Positions 27,307 to 36,553 of a stretch of 64,000 nt of DNA are shown one piece after another; the stretch's first letter is position 1, and each line of letters starts with the position of its first letter. The notes under the pieces were generated by a model. It saw only the letters and a program-made list of their open reading frames with translations, did no database searches and had not been told where the DNA came from. A program made the translations under genes and the position numbers. This DNA is from CAWBRT01 sp963791145 (lineage in GTDB: Bacteria; Acidobacteriota; Terriglobia; Terriglobales; Acidobacteriaceae): positions 1 through 64,000 of the forward strand of contig CAWBRT010000007.1 of NCBI GenBank assembly GCA_963791145.1. The letters run 5' to 3'.

Positions 27307-27323
27307 ACGGTACGGTTTGCATT

Positions 27324-27412
27324 GGCCGCCGCGTAGCGGCAGTGTTTGTTAGCCCAGCGCTTCAGCGCTGGGTAGCAGAACAGAAAGTTCCGAGCCCCGT
27401 AGGGGCGGCGCG
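27324..27412. repeat. REP-like hairpin cluster, locus 4
   Basis: Three palindromes in a row: GCCGCCGCGTAGCGGC, AGCCCAGCGCTTCAGCGCTG and GCCCCGTAGGGGC. It lies between cmk and the cupin gene. Confidence 0.65.
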
Positions 27413-27494
27413 GGCTTCATCTGTGCCGAATGGTCTTATTCGTAGATGCGAGCTTGTGGTACTGTCCCGGGGTGGCAATCTGCCAGGAGGATTC

Positions 27495-27860
27495 ATGTCT
27501 ACCCAGTCGCTCGATCCCGCCAAAACGCTTCAGGCCGAGAACTTGAAGTGGGAGGCGCACCCGAAATTCAAGGGAATGGAGCGCGCCTACCTGCTCAACA
27601 AACGCGACGACAACTTCGGGGTCACCATGGCTCTGGACCGCTGGCTGCCCGGCGCCGAGCTGGACCGTCACACTCACCAGGACTGTGACGACATCTTCTA
27701 CATCATCAAGGGAAAGGCCAAGATCTGGCTCGACGGCATCGGCGACGTGCCGCTGGTGACCGGCTCCTTCGTGAAGGTGCCCAAAGGATTGGCCCATCAG
27801 CCCCATTCGGTCGAGCAGGAGACGCTCTGCCACCACACCTGGTTCCCGGCGACGTACTAG
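27495..27860 (+). CDS. Small cupin-domain protein
   Basis: 121 residues forming a single cupin barrel. Motif 1 is LDRHTHQDCDDIFYIIKGKA and motif 2 is GSFVKVPKGLAHQPHS. The His and Glu/Asp metal ligands are partly visible. The start is ATG 27495 behind AGGAGG. Substrate unknown. Confidence 0.82.
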   Translation: MSTQSLDPAKTLQAENLKWEAHPKFKGMERAYLLNKRDDNFGVTMALDRWLPGAELDRHTHQDCDDIFYIIKGKAKIWLDGIGDVPLVTGSFVKVPKGLAHQPHSVEQETLCHHTWFPATY

Positions 27861-27896
27861 AGCGATCAGACGACAGTTGCTGTAGCCAAGATTTGA

Positions 27897-28030
27897 AAGG
27901 GCGTGGCTTCAGCCACGCCGCAGGGGGTGGATAGATTCCCGGCTTTAGCCGCCGAGGGGCTGATCCCTCAGGGCCTAAAGGCCAGCCTTATTCGGCATCT
28001 ATTCGGTGCGGCTGAAGCCGCGCCCTTTTC
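27897..28030. repeat. REP-like locus 5, inverted pair
   Basis: It begins GAAAGGGCGTGGCTTCAGCC and ends with the mirror-image GGCTGAAGCCGCGCCCTTTT. Between them are CGGCTTTAGCCG and GGGCCTAAAGGCC hairpins. It lies between two convergent genes. Confidence 0.75.
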
Positions 28031-28061
28031 AAAGCGTATATGGGCATCCTGCTTTTCTTTA

Positions 28062-28500
28062 TTAATAGCTGCCCATCGCCCTTCTCAGCGGCTCCAGGTA
28101 CTTTGCCGGAAGCTGTGTCTTTTTCTTTTCCGCCCCGACCACGATGTGAGTAGTTTCGCCTTCGGCGAGCAGCGTGCCGTCGCTTTGAGCGGACGGCTTG
28201 GTAGGCGAACTGGATCAGCGAGGGACGTAACTGCGAGATGCGAGTGCGAATGATCACCGTTTCGTCATACAGAGCCGGAGCTTTGTAGCGGCAGCGCACC
28301 TCCACCACCGGCAGGTGATACTGGCTCCGTTCCAGTTCCAGGTATGAGAAACCGATCTGGCGCAGCAGCTCGACGCGCCCAATTTCAAACCAGATCAGGT
28401 AGTTGGAGTGGTAGACCACGCCCATCTGGTCGGTTTCGGCGTAGCGGACCTTGATGGATGCCTCGCCGACCACGGCGCCTGCCCCTGGACGGCCGGCCAT
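28062..28500 (-). CDS. YbgC/4HBT acyl-CoA thioesterase (one frameshift)
   Basis: Hot-dog fold thioesterase with the signature VRYAETDQMGVVYHSNYLIW (catalytic Asp) and VEVRCRYKAPALYDETVIIR. One extra base near 28193 shifts the frame; the corrected C-terminus reads GTLLAEGETTHIVVGAEKKK before the stop at 28062, about 145 residues in all. The start ATG 28500 overlaps the zapA stop (TGATG), so translation is probably coupled. Confidence 0.85.
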
Positions 28501-28820
28501 CACCCGGCTCGCCTGCTCTTCTCGGGAGCGATTTCATTGAGGGCCGAATCCAGCGCGCTGCGCAAGTGGGAGGCGCGCTGCGTGTATTCGTTGGCGATGG
28601 AGTCATACTTCTTCTGCAAGGTCAGATACTCGTCGGCGATGTTGAGTGCCGCCAGCACAGCCACCCGCAGGGAATCGATGGTTGCGGTGTGCTCGGCGAC
28701 CGCGCGCATTTTGCTGTCCACGAAGTGAGCAAGGCGGCGAATCTGCTCCACGTCCGATCCGCGCAAGTTGTAGCTCTGGTCGTAGATGTCGACCCGTACG
28801 CTGCCGTTTGTCTGGCTCAC
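28500..28820 (-). CDS. zapA: Cell division protein ZapA
   Basis: 106-residue FtsZ-ring stabiliser. The N-terminal ZapA fold (VRVDIYDQSYNLRGSDVEQI) is followed by a long C-terminal coiled coil (LNIADEYLTLQKKYDSIANE). The start is GTG 28820 behind GGAGGAGG; the longer open frame adds unrelated residues. It lies downstream of a ZapB-like coiled-coil gene, a frequent pairing. Confidence 0.85.
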   Translation of the reverse strand: MSQTNGSVRVDIYDQSYNLRGSDVEQIRRLAHFVDSKMRAVAEHTATIDSLRVAVLAALNIADEYLTLQKKYDSIANEYTQRASHLRSALDSALNEIAPEKSRRAG

Positions 28821-28930
28821 CGGCCTCCTCCGCTCTCTTCCAGCAAACCCAGTCGCGGCGTTTGCCTGGGACCCCGCGTAAACGTTCTCGGCTCTCCGTA
28901 TACGCGATGGGTGCATTCACCCGGAGCGGG

Positions 28931-29224
28931 TCAGGCGCGATCTTCGTCGATCAGCGCGTCCATGCGGGAGAGCATCTTCTCCACTCGGGCGCGCACCTCT
29001 TCCCGCTCTTTTTTCAGCGCCAGGAGTTCAGCTTTGAGCGCCTCGAGCTCCTCTTCGCGGCTCTCCGCTTGCTCGCGCAGCCGCTCCGCGTCGCGTTCGG
29101 CGGCGGCCTTGCCCTCCCGCGCGTGCTTCAACAACTCAATTGTGCGGTAGATTCGCTCTTCCAGCGAAATAAATTCATCGCCGGTACCATCAAAGGTAAG
29201 CTCTGGGCCAGCTTGTGGCGGCAT
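28931..29224 (-). CDS. ZapB-like coiled-coil protein
   Basis: 97 residues, almost entirely coiled coil after residue 15 (LEERIYRTIELLKHAREGKA, then EEELEALKAELLALKKEREE). Size and position upstream of zapA fit a ZapB-like division protein, but coiled coils give weak family evidence. The start is ATG 29224 with GAGGT upstream. Confidence 0.65.
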   Translation of the reverse strand: MPPQAGPELTFDGTGDEFISLEERIYRTIELLKHAREGKAAAERDAERLREQAESREEELEALKAELLALKKEREEVRARVEKMLSRMDALIDEDRA

Positions 29225-29274
29225 GGTTGTACTACCTCGGGAGCGGGAATCGGATGCAAGCGAAGTATAGCGCA

Positions 29275-29407
29275 TCCCAGTTCCCAGTTCTCGGTTCCCA
29301 GTTCTCAGTTTTCGTGCCGGATGATGAATCGGTAGGAGCGAAGGCGGAACAGTGGGCTCAGAACTGAAAACTGAGAACCGAGAACCGGGAACTAAACTGG
29401 GAACTAA
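29275..29407. repeat. Facing 7-nt-period arrays (GAACTGA type)
   Basis: The left half reads CCCAGTTCTCGGTTCCCAGT and continues with TCTCAGTTTTC. The right half is the complement type (GAACTGAAAACTGAGAACCG, then AGAACCGGGAACT). The halves could pair into a long hairpin. It sits between the pheT stop and the zapB-like gene start. Confidence 0.75.
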
Positions 29408-31564
29408 CTTCGCAGCGTGCCGCCCACTGCTTCGAGCGCCTTGATGATCTGCTGCGCCCAGGCCGCCACCTCATCGTCGCGCAGCGTGCGGTCGGAGGCC
29501 TGGAAGCGCGCCCGCAGCAGGATGGAGTATTTTCCCGCCGGCAAGCTGGCGGCTTTCGATCCGCCGCGGAAAATTTCCACCGGCCGGAAATCTTTCAGCT
29601 CGGCGATACGCAGCGCCTCGACGCTCTGCCGTATGCGCTCGAACAGCACGCCCGAATCGAACAGGAACGAGAAATCGCGTTCGACGGCAGGGAAGCGCGA
29701 AACCGGCTCGTAGCTGGGCTCCTGCAGCCCGTTCTGGAAGAGGCGGTCGATCAGGATTTCGGCGACATACACTTCCTGGCGCAGCTTGCGCCGGGAGGCC
29801 AGCTCCGGATGCAGCTGCCCGAAGCGCGCCACCGTCGTTCCGTCCATCACCGCGCGCGCCGAGCGTCCGGGGTGAAAGTACGCGGGCACATGCGGATCGA
29901 AATACAGCCCGCGATGTTCGAAGGCCGACAGTAGCGCTTCCACGTCGCCTTTCATCTCGTAGAAGCCGTAAGGCACGGGCTGCGCATGTGCGCCGCTCGA
30001 GGCAATGGCGCCGGTAGCGGCGAAGACCGTGCTGCGTTTTTCATCCACCCGGTCGCCGGCCAGCTCGAAGATGTCACCGGACTCGAACAGCCTTACGTCG
30101 TTGTTGCCGCGGTTGAGGTTGTAGTTCATCTGCGCGATGATGCCGGGCACGAGCGAGCTGCGCAGCACGGCCGCCTCTTCGCTCAGCGGATTTTCCAGCC
30201 GCACCGGCTCAGCGGCGGAAAATGCGCGCGCCTCCCCGGCGGCGATGAAGGTCGGCGAGACCGACTCGTAGTAGCCGAGCGCCAGCAGCCGCTGCCGCAG
30301 CAAGGCGTGCTTTTCCGCGTTGGGCAGCGGGATGACCGCTCCGGCAAAGGCGGGCAGCGTGTTCGGCAGTTTCAGGTAACCGTAGATGCGGCCGATCTCC
30401 TCGATCAGGTCGATCTCGCGCTCCACGTCCAGGCGCCAGGTGGGAATCTCCACCACGAAGTCGGCGGTGGACTCAGCCACTGCTGTTGTCGGCTGGTAAA
30501 CTTTTTTTGTCGCGGTCGTCTCGGAAGCCGCGTTGCTGGCTGGATAATCGTCGACCAGGAACATGCGTCGCGTTGCGGCGAAGGGATCCTTCTCCGGCGT
30601 AAGCTTAAATCCAAGCCGGCGCAGGATGCGGGCGATCTCCTGCTCGGAAATATCGACCCCAAGGATTCGCCGCACCTCGCTGCGCCGCAAGGCAATTCGC
30701 GGACGCTCGACCACGCGCGCCACCGCGTCGATCTCCTGCTCGACCTTTCCTCCGGCGGTCTGCTGCACCAGCTCCGCCACGCGGGCGCAGGCCAGCGGCG
30801 TGTTGCCGAAGTCGGCTCCGCGCTCGAAGCGATGCGAGGCGTCGGTGTGCATCCCCAGCCGCCGCGCGGTGCGGCGAATGGAGCCCGGGTCGAACCACGC
30901 CGACTCGATCAGCACGTCGCGCGTCTGTTCGGTGATCATCGTGTCGTAGCCGCCCATGACTCCAGCCAGGGCGACGGCCTTGACCGCGTCGGCGATTACC
31001 AGGTCCTGCTTCGTCAGCTTGCGCTCGACTCCGTCCAGCGTTTTCAGCAGCTCGCCTTCGCGGGCGCGCCGCACCACGATCTTGCCGCCGTCGAGCTTAT
31101 CCAGGTCGAAGGCGTGAGTCGGCTGGCCGAGCTCGTTCAGCACGTAGTTGGTAGCGTCAGCCACGTTGCTGATGGAGCGCTGGTCGATCAGTTCCAGCCG
31201 GTGGACGATGTGCTCCGGCGCGGGCCCAACCTTTACCCCGCGCACGATGCGCGCCGTGTACCGCGCGCAGCCTTGCGCGTCTTCGATTTCGATCTTGAAC
31301 TTCGACGGCCGCCTGTTCTCCCGCGAGCTTGGGCGCAACCGGCTTCAGCTCGACGTCAAAGATGGCGGAGACCTCGCGGGCGATGCCGTAGTGATTCATG
31401 GCATCGACGCGATTGGTGGTGACTTCGGCCTCGTAGACGAGGTCGTCGCCTTTACCGTAGAAGCCTTCGATGGCGGTTCCGGTAGCGGTGAGTTCCTCGG
31501 CCAGCTTGCGGTCGTCGACCGGCGGGGAGACAAACTCGCGAACCCATTGTGGAGAGATCTTCAT
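29404..31564 (-). CDS. pheT: Phenylalanyl-tRNA synthetase beta subunit, short form (one frameshift)
   Basis: Beta subunit of the alpha2-beta2 enzyme that charges tRNA-Phe. It begins MKISPQWVREFVSPPVDDRK and passes directly into the B1 region (EVTTNRVDAMNHYGIAREVS). The N-terminal EMAP-type tRNA-binding domain of the ~800-residue form is absent. B3/B4 editing-domain (HAFDLDKLDGGKIVVRRARE) and B5 segments follow, and the C-terminal FDX-ACB domain ends the protein. One extra base near 31312 shifts the frame; corrected length is about 719 residues. Its ATG directly follows the pheS stop (TAAATG). Confidence 0.92.
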
Positions 31565-32645
31565 TTACCCGAACTGCTCCAAAAAGCGTACGTCTCCCAG
31601 GAAAAACTGCTGGATGTCGTCGATGTTATGGCGCAGCATCGCCATGCGCTCGATACCCATGCCGAAGGCGAAGCCGCTGTACTTCTGCGGGTCGTAGCCG
31701 ACGAAGCCGAATACCGCCGGATCGACCATGCCCGATCCCAGCAGCTCGATCCAGCCGCTGCCCTTGCACTTGTTGCAGCCCTTCTGCCCGCAGAACGGGC
31801 AGGAGATCGAGACCTCGGCGCTCGGCTCGGTGAACGGAAAGAACGACGGGCGGAAGCTGGTCTTGACCGACGACCCGAACATCGCCTTCATGGCGTGGTC
31901 GAGCGTGCCCTTCAGGTCGGCCATAGTGATGTTGGTATCCACGCAAAGCCCTTCCAGCTGATGGAAGACCGGCGAGTGCGTCGCATCCGGAGCGTCGTTG
32001 CGATGCACCTTGCCGGGACAAACGACCCGCACCGGCGGCTGCTGGCGCTCCATCGAGCGAATCTGCACCGGAGAAGTGTGCGTGCGCAGCAGCATGCGGT
32101 CGCGCTGCGGACGGCGCTCCTGGCCGGCGATGAACAGCGTGTCCTGGGTGTCGCGCGCGGGATGGTCCGGCGGGAAGTTCAAGGCCTCGAAGTTGTAGTA
32201 ATCGCTCTCCGCCTCCGGGCCCTCGGCAATCGAGTAGCCCATATTGGTGAAGACGGAGACGATCTCGTCCATGGTGCGCAGCACCGGATGCCGTGCTCCC
32301 AGCTCGCGGCGAGTGCCGGGCAGGGTGATGTCGATGCGCTCGGCTTCGAGTCTTGAGCCTCGGTAGCCGCGCACCCGCGATACGCTGTTGCGCCGCCTCG
32401 ACCGCCTGCTCCACCTGCTGCTTAAGCTGGTTGACCCGCTGGCCCACTTCGCGCTTACTGGCCGCAGGCGCCGTCTTTCAGCCAGGAGTCGTTGATCTGG
32501 GTGAGGATGCCGTTCTTGCGTGCCATCCAGCGGTCGCGCAGCGCCTTCCACTCGGACGTCGCTTGCGAATCAAGGCGGAGAGCAGCTCCTGCGAGGCCTT
32601 GTCGAGCGCCGGCGAATAGTCGTCGAGTTTAGGGACGTTGTACAT
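31565..32645 (-). CDS. pheS: Phenylalanyl-tRNA synthetase alpha subunit (three frameshifts)
   Basis: Catalytic subunit of PheRS. The class II motifs lie in the intact C-terminal part: RTHTSPVQIRSMERQQPP, KVHRNDAPDATHSPVFHQLE and GFAFGMGIERMAMLRHNIDD. The Cys-rich insertion CPFCGQKGCNKCKGSG is zinc-ribbon-like. The N-terminal coiled-coil part is broken near 32562, 32472 and 32355, each by one base. Corrected translation from ATG 32645 (MYNVPKLDDYSPALDKASQE) is about 359 residues. Inactivation of an essential gene is implausible, so errors are likely. Confidence 0.9.
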
Positions 32646-32703
32646 GGATAAGCTTCTCAGTTTTGCGGCGACATTCTCTGAGCGTCCAACGCGCCGCTCT
32701 TCT

Positions 32704-32871
32704 TTGAAGGGCATGGCTTCAGCCATGCCGTCCAGGGCCAACAAGAATGCGGGCTTTAGCCCCTGAGGGACTCGTTCAAGTTGTCATGTCTTCCGGGTCA
32801 GCCGACCCGCAGCGGCTAAAGCCACACATGGAGGGCTCAGCGGCGCGGCTAAAGCCGCGCCCTCAAAGACT
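32704..32871. repeat. REP-like locus 6, inverted pair of units
   Basis: The left unit has GGGCATGGCTTCAGCCATGC and GCGGGCTTTAGCCCCTGAGG. The right unit is inverted (CAGCGGCTAAAGCC and GGCGCGGCTAAAGCCGCGCC). It fills the gap between rplT and pheS. Confidence 0.8.
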
Positions 32872-33260
32872 CATCGTTCAACAACTTGTTGAGCCCGCCC
32901 GCATCGCGCAGCGGCGGCCTTGGCCTGTTCCACCAGCGAGCGGAAGCCCGCGGCATCGTTCACCGCCAGGTCCGCCAGGATCTTGCGGTCCAGCTCCAGC
33001 CCGGCCTTTTTCAGCCCGCTGATGAATTTGCTGTAGCTGATGCCGTTCAGCACGCAGGCGGCGTTGATGCGCACGATCCACAGGGAACGGTACTGGCGCT
33101 TTTTCTGCTTGCGCCCGACAAAAGCGGTCTTCAAGCCGCGCTGCACCTGTTCGGAGGCGGCCTGGTAGAGCTTCGACTTGGTTAGGAAATAACCCTCTGC
33201 GCGCTCCAGTATCTTCTTGCGGCGCTGGCGGCGCTTAGGTCCACGTTTGACACGAGGCAT
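32871..33260 (-). CDS. rplT: 50S ribosomal protein L20
   Basis: 129 residues. The conserved N-terminus MPRVKRGPKRRQRRKKILER and core VGRKQKKRQYRSLWIVRINA are complete. The last ~10 residues (RCGRAQQVVER) extend past the family's usual end and run up to the REP-like repeat. It assembles 23S rRNA, and in many bacteria represses the infC-rpmI-rplT operon. Confidence 0.96.
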   Translation of the reverse strand: MPRVKRGPKRRQRRKKILERAEGYFLTKSKLYQAASEQVQRGLKTAFVGRKQKKRQYRSLWIVRINAACVLNGISYSKFISGLKKAGLELDRKILADLAVNDAAGFRSLVEQAKAAAARCGRAQQVVER

Positions 33261-33435
33261 TGCGGTTCTCCTTTTTGTTCCCCGTCGGCGGGGTTCCCGA
33301 AAGCCGCCGCGGCGGCCATCAGGAGCGAATCAAGCGGCTGGAGGCAGGAGCCATGGTGTTAGCCGGCCTCTTCACACGCTGTTTTTGCGTCGGGGCATCC
33401 GCTCTCGGCTGTCCGGAGCGTGCCTCTCTACGCTA

Positions 33436-33630
33436 TTAGTACGGGATCATCCGCTTGACCTTGGGCTGGTCGGCGGCTGATACCATTCCGGGCATATCGG
33501 CCTGGCGCTTGCGCTTGGTGGCCTTGGAAGTCAGGATGTGGCGCTGGAACGCGTGTCCACGTTTAACCTTGCCGGTTCCTGTCTTCTTGAAGCGCTTGGC
33601 GGCGCCGCTGTGAGTCTTCAATTTGGGCAT
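33436..33630 (-). CDS. rpmI: 50S ribosomal protein L35
   Basis: 64 residues, MPKLKTHSGAAKRFKKTGTG to the C-terminus KRMIPY, full family length. The start is ATG 33630. It sits in the standard infC-rpmI-rplT order with gaps of about 145 and 175 nt on either side. Confidence 0.96.
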   Translation of the reverse strand: MPKLKTHSGAAKRFKKTGTGKVKRGHAFQRHILTSKATKRKRQADMPGMVSAADQPKVKRMIPY

Positions 33631-33775
33631 AAAACACTTCCTGCTTTCCATGAAAACACGAGAGAACCCATTCCGCCAAATCGTGCGCCGGGGAGCGGTT
33701 CTCGCGTGAAGATGTGCCGTACGGGGCGAATGCGGCCGCTACGGTAATCCCGGCCGCGCCTTGCCCCGAGGGGCC

Positions 33776-34294
33776 TTACTTCGTCTTGGGAGGAGCCAGG
33801 ATCAGGTGCAGGGTATTGCCTTCCTGCCTGGGCCGGAACTCGACGACGGCCTTGTCGCCGAGGTCGCTGATCAGCCTTTCCAGGATGCCGCGGCCCAAGC
33901 TCTGCCGCGTCATCTCTCGGCCGCGGAAGAAGATGGTGGCCTTCACCTTGTCGCCGTCTTCCAGAAAACGCACCACGTGGTTCTTCTTCGTCTCGTAGTC
34001 ATGGTCGTCGACGTTGATGCGGAACTTCACTTCCTTGACCACGATCTGTTTCTGGTGCTTTTTGGCCTCGCGCTCTTTCTTTTCCTGCTGGTAGAGAAAC
34101 TTGCCGTAATCCATGATGCGGCACACGGGCGGCTGCGCCGTGGGCGAAATCTCTACCAGATCCAGTGCCTTTTCCCTGGCCATCTTGAGCGCCTCGAAAG
34201 GCGGCAAGATACCAAGCTGCTGGCCCTGGTCATCGATTACGCGAATTTCACGAGCCCTGATGCGCTCATTGGTGCGGATGAAACGCTTGTCGAT
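33776..34294 (-). CDS. infC: Translation initiation factor IF-3, predicted AUC start
   Basis: 172 residues; binds the 30S subunit and rejects non-canonical start codons. The N-terminal domain reads IDKRFIRTNERIRAREIRVI and the C-terminal domain FRINVDDHDYETKKNHVVRF. In frame, a TAA lies 10 codons upstream of the AUC at 34294-34292, and no ATG, GTG, TTG or CTG occurs before a TTG well inside the N-domain. GGAGGA is placed 4 nt before the AUC. E. coli infC uses AUU for self-regulation, and this gene appears to use the same principle. Confidence 0.92.
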   Translation of the reverse strand: MDKRFIRTNERIRAREIRVIDDQGQQLGILPPFEALKMAREKALDLVEISPTAQPPVCRIMDYGKFLYQQEKKEREAKKHQKQIVVKEVKFRINVDDHDYETKKNHVVRFLEDGDKVKATIFFRGREMTRQSLGRGILERLISDLGDKAVVEFRPRQEGNTLHLILAPPKTK

Positions 34295-34323
34295 ACGGTC
34301 CTCCGATGTAACGAAACCTAGAG

Positions 34324-34332
34324 ATTATAACA
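34324..34332 (-). promoter_or_regulatory. Extended -10 promoter of infC-rpmI-rplT
   Basis: TGTTATAAT on the minus strand is an ideal extended -10 box. The -35 region is poor (CTTTTC at 17-bp spacing). The predicted leader is only ~20-25 nt and contains the GGAGGA ribosome-binding site. Confidence 0.6.
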
Positions 34333-34380
34333 TGTTGGGAGTAGATGAAAAGACGGAAGATAGGTCCCGACATCGTCATC

Positions 34381-35847
34381 TTAGGATTCGATACGTCCCA
34401 CCAGCGTCTCGCCCTCGATCGCCAAAATCCGCGCCACAATAGCGCGATTCGAAGGGTGAACGCCTTCCAGCCAGAGCTTCTGATAGTTGTCCGTCAGCGC
34501 CTCCGTCCGCCCGTTTTCCACGTGCGTAAGCGTGATCGCTTGGAGCGTCCCGCCCAGCAAGCCCTGATGGAACTCGCGCTTCTTGCGCGCCGCCAGCTCC
34601 CGCAGAATGCGGTTGCGCTCCTGCGCCACGTTGCCGCGCACCTGCGCCGGCATCGCCACCGACGGCGTGCCCGGGCGCGAAGAATAGGTGAAGACGTGCA
34701 GGTAGGTGAAGGGCAGCGACTCGATCAGTGCGCGGGTCTGCTCGAAGTCATCGTCGCTTTCGCCCGGAAAGCCCACCATGACGTCGCCGCCGATGGCCGC
34801 CATCGGCATCGCCTGGCGAATTTTGCGCAGCCGGTCGGCGTAGTGCCAGGGACGGTAGCGCCGATGCATGGCGCGCAGAACCCGGTCGCTGCCCGACTGC
34901 AGCGGCACATGCGCGTGCTTGCAGATGCGCGGCGAGCCCGCCGCCAGCTGGATCAGATCATCGCTCCAGTCCATCGGCTCGACCGAGCTGATGCGGATCT
35001 TCTCCACCGCCGTGCCTTCGAGGATGGCGCGCAGCAGATCGGCAAAGCGCTGCCGCTCCGGCGCCGGCGTTGCCGCCGGCAATCCGATTTCCGCAGGCGC
35101 CAAATCCCTTCCCCATCGGCCCAGATTGATGCCCGAGAGCACGATCTCGCGATAGCCGCCGGCCACCAGTTGGCGAACGCTCGCCACCACCTCGTCCAGC
35201 TTCAGCGAACGGCTGCGCCCGCGCACGTAGGGAATAATGCAGAACGAGCAGCGATTGTTGCAGCCATCCTGAACCTTCAGATTCGGACGCGTCTTTTCGC
35301 TGGCCGTATCGGCTTCAAAGACGGGAGCGGCAGTCAGCTCGGTGTGGGCAAAGATGTCGCCGACGATGATCTCCGCCCGTCTGCCGTTTCCCGGTGTTCG
35401 CTCCCGAGATGCGAGACATCTGCGTGGCTGGCAGTCATCCTCCGTCGCGAGCTGCTGCTGCATTCCATCCAGCGCGGAAAGCGGCACAAAGGCCTCGGAA
35501 CCGGCGGCGCTGTGTTCGACCGTCAGTTCGGCCAGCCGCGGCTTGTGCGAATTGCCCACCACCAGCGAGACGCCCGGAAGGGAAGCAATCTCTTCCGGAG
35601 CGCGCTGCGCGTAGCAGCCGGTCACGATGATTTTGGCTTGCGGGTTTTCGCGGTGGATACGGCGTATCGTGGCGCGGGCGTCGTGGTCGGCCGAGTTCGT
35701 GACTGTGCAGGTGTTCAGCACCACGAATTCGGCCTGCGTGCTTTCATCGGCGCGGGTCAGTCCCTTCTGCAACAGGTCGCGTTCGATCGCCGCCCCATCC
35801 GCCTGGGTGGCGCGGCAGCCGAAGTTTTCCACGAAGAAGGTGCCCAC
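34381..35847 (-). CDS. mtaB: tRNA t6A37 methylthiotransferase, MtaB type
   Basis: Radical-SAM enzyme adding a methylthio group to t6A37 of tRNA. The MTTase domain has Cys in ENFGCRATQADG, VLNTCTVTN and VTGCYAQ. The radical SAM motif is CNNRCSFC (CxxxCxxC). A C-terminal TRAM-like domain completes it. The protein is 488 residues from GTG 35847, where family similarity begins. An ATG at 35919 would add 24 unrelated residues. The -10 box at 35854-35859 puts the expected transcription start on the GTG itself, suggesting a leaderless mRNA. Confidence 0.88.
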   Translation of the reverse strand: MGTFFVENFGCRATQADGAAIERDLLQKGLTRADESTQAEFVVLNTCTVTNSADHDARATIRRIHRENPQAKIIVTGCYAQRAPEEIASLPGVSLVVGNSHKPRLAELTVEHSAAGSEAFVPLSALDGMQQQLATEDDCQPRRCLASRERTPGNGRRAEIIVGDIFAHTELTAAPVFEADTASEKTRPNLKVQDGCNNRCSFCIIPYVRGRSRSLKLDEVVASVRQLVAGGYREIVLSGINLGRWGRDLAPAEIGLPAATPAPERQRFADLLRAILEGTAVEKIRISSVEPMDWSDDLIQLAAGSPRICKHAHVPLQSGSDRVLRAMHRRYRPWHYADRLRKIRQAMPMAAIGGDVMVGFPGESDDDFEQTRALIESLPFTYLHVFTYSSRPGTPSVAMPAQVRGNVAQERNRILRELAARKKREFHQGLLGGTLQAITLTHVENGRTEALTDNYQKLWLEGVHPSNRAIVARILAIEGETLVGRIES

Positions 35848-35853
35848 GGGAGT

Positions 35854-35859
35854 ATTATA
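35854..35859 (-). promoter_or_regulatory. -10 box for mtaB
   Basis: Perfect TATAAT six nucleotides before the GTG start codon. No good -35 is visible. Confidence 0.5.
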
Positions 35860-35968
35860 TCTATCTACACCGGTCTGGATATCCGGATCGGGGCGGTGTG
35901 GATCAGGGGTGAGCTGCATCGTTTAACCGACAAGCTGAACCAGACGGTTGCAATCCATGGAGCTACGA

Positions 35969-36412
35969 ATGAAGCGTCGTATTTTGCTGGTGGACGACGA
36001 ATTGGCGATTTTGTTAACTCTCAAGGCGATTTTAGAAATGAACGGGTTCCAGGTTGAAACGGCCGCCTCGGCGGCGGAAGCCCAACAGAAACTCAACAGT
36101 TCTGAGTTCGAAATGGTCATCACCGATATGCGCATGGAGAACGAAACCTCCGGCTATGACGTGATCCACGCGGCGCGCCAGCAGAGGTACAATCCCGCCA
36201 CGGCCATCCTTACCGCTTATCCCACCCTGGGCACGGAGTGGCAGAGCCGGGGAGCCCAGTCGCTACTGGTCAAACCGGTCAATACTCCTGACCTGCTCCG
36301 GCAGATCGAGGCTCTGCTGGTCACCCACCAGGACGCCAAGGCGCAACACCAGAAAAATCTTCAGGCCACGCCCAAAGTAGCCAAAAGCAATCCCGCGCAG
36401 AAGGCCGTGTAG
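35969..36412 (+). CDS. Single-domain response regulator
   Basis: 147 residues. The receiver domain is intact: acidic pair in RRILLVDDELAILLTLK, phospho-Asp in VITDMRMENE, Thr/Ser in AILTAYPT and Lys in LLVKPVNTPDLL. A basic, flexible tail of ~25 residues follows and no output domain is present. ATG 35969 has GGAG at proper spacing; ATG 35957 is an alternative. No histidine kinase lies nearby. Confidence 0.85.
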   Translation: MKRRILLVDDELAILLTLKAILEMNGFQVETAASAAEAQQKLNSSEFEMVITDMRMENETSGYDVIHAARQQRYNPATAILTAYPTLGTEWQSRGAQSLLVKPVNTPDLLRQIEALLVTHQDAKAQHQKNLQATPKVAKSNPAQKAV

Positions 36413-36454
36413 CTCTCCGCTACTGAGTCCGTTATGATCCTCCGCGCAAACGGA

Positions 36455-36481
36455 TGCCCCACCCGCTATTGAGGTGGGGCA
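36455..36481. terminator. Hairpin between convergent genes
   Basis: TGCCCCACC pairs with GGTGGGGCA (9 bp) around a 9-nt loop. No U-tract follows. It lies between convergent genes and may end transcription from both sides. Confidence 0.55.
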
Positions 36482-36553
36482 AGATGCGCTGCCCGTTATC
36501 ATCAGACAGTCGGCAGACAGTCGGCGACCCGCGTTCAGGAGTCCCTGAAGCTC

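Noticed and set aside
29986..31422. 478-codon plus-strand open frame
   Set aside because: Antisense shadow of pheT.
34345..36057. 570-codon plus-strand open frame
   Set aside because: Antisense shadow of mtaB; the minus strand carries all radical-SAM motifs.
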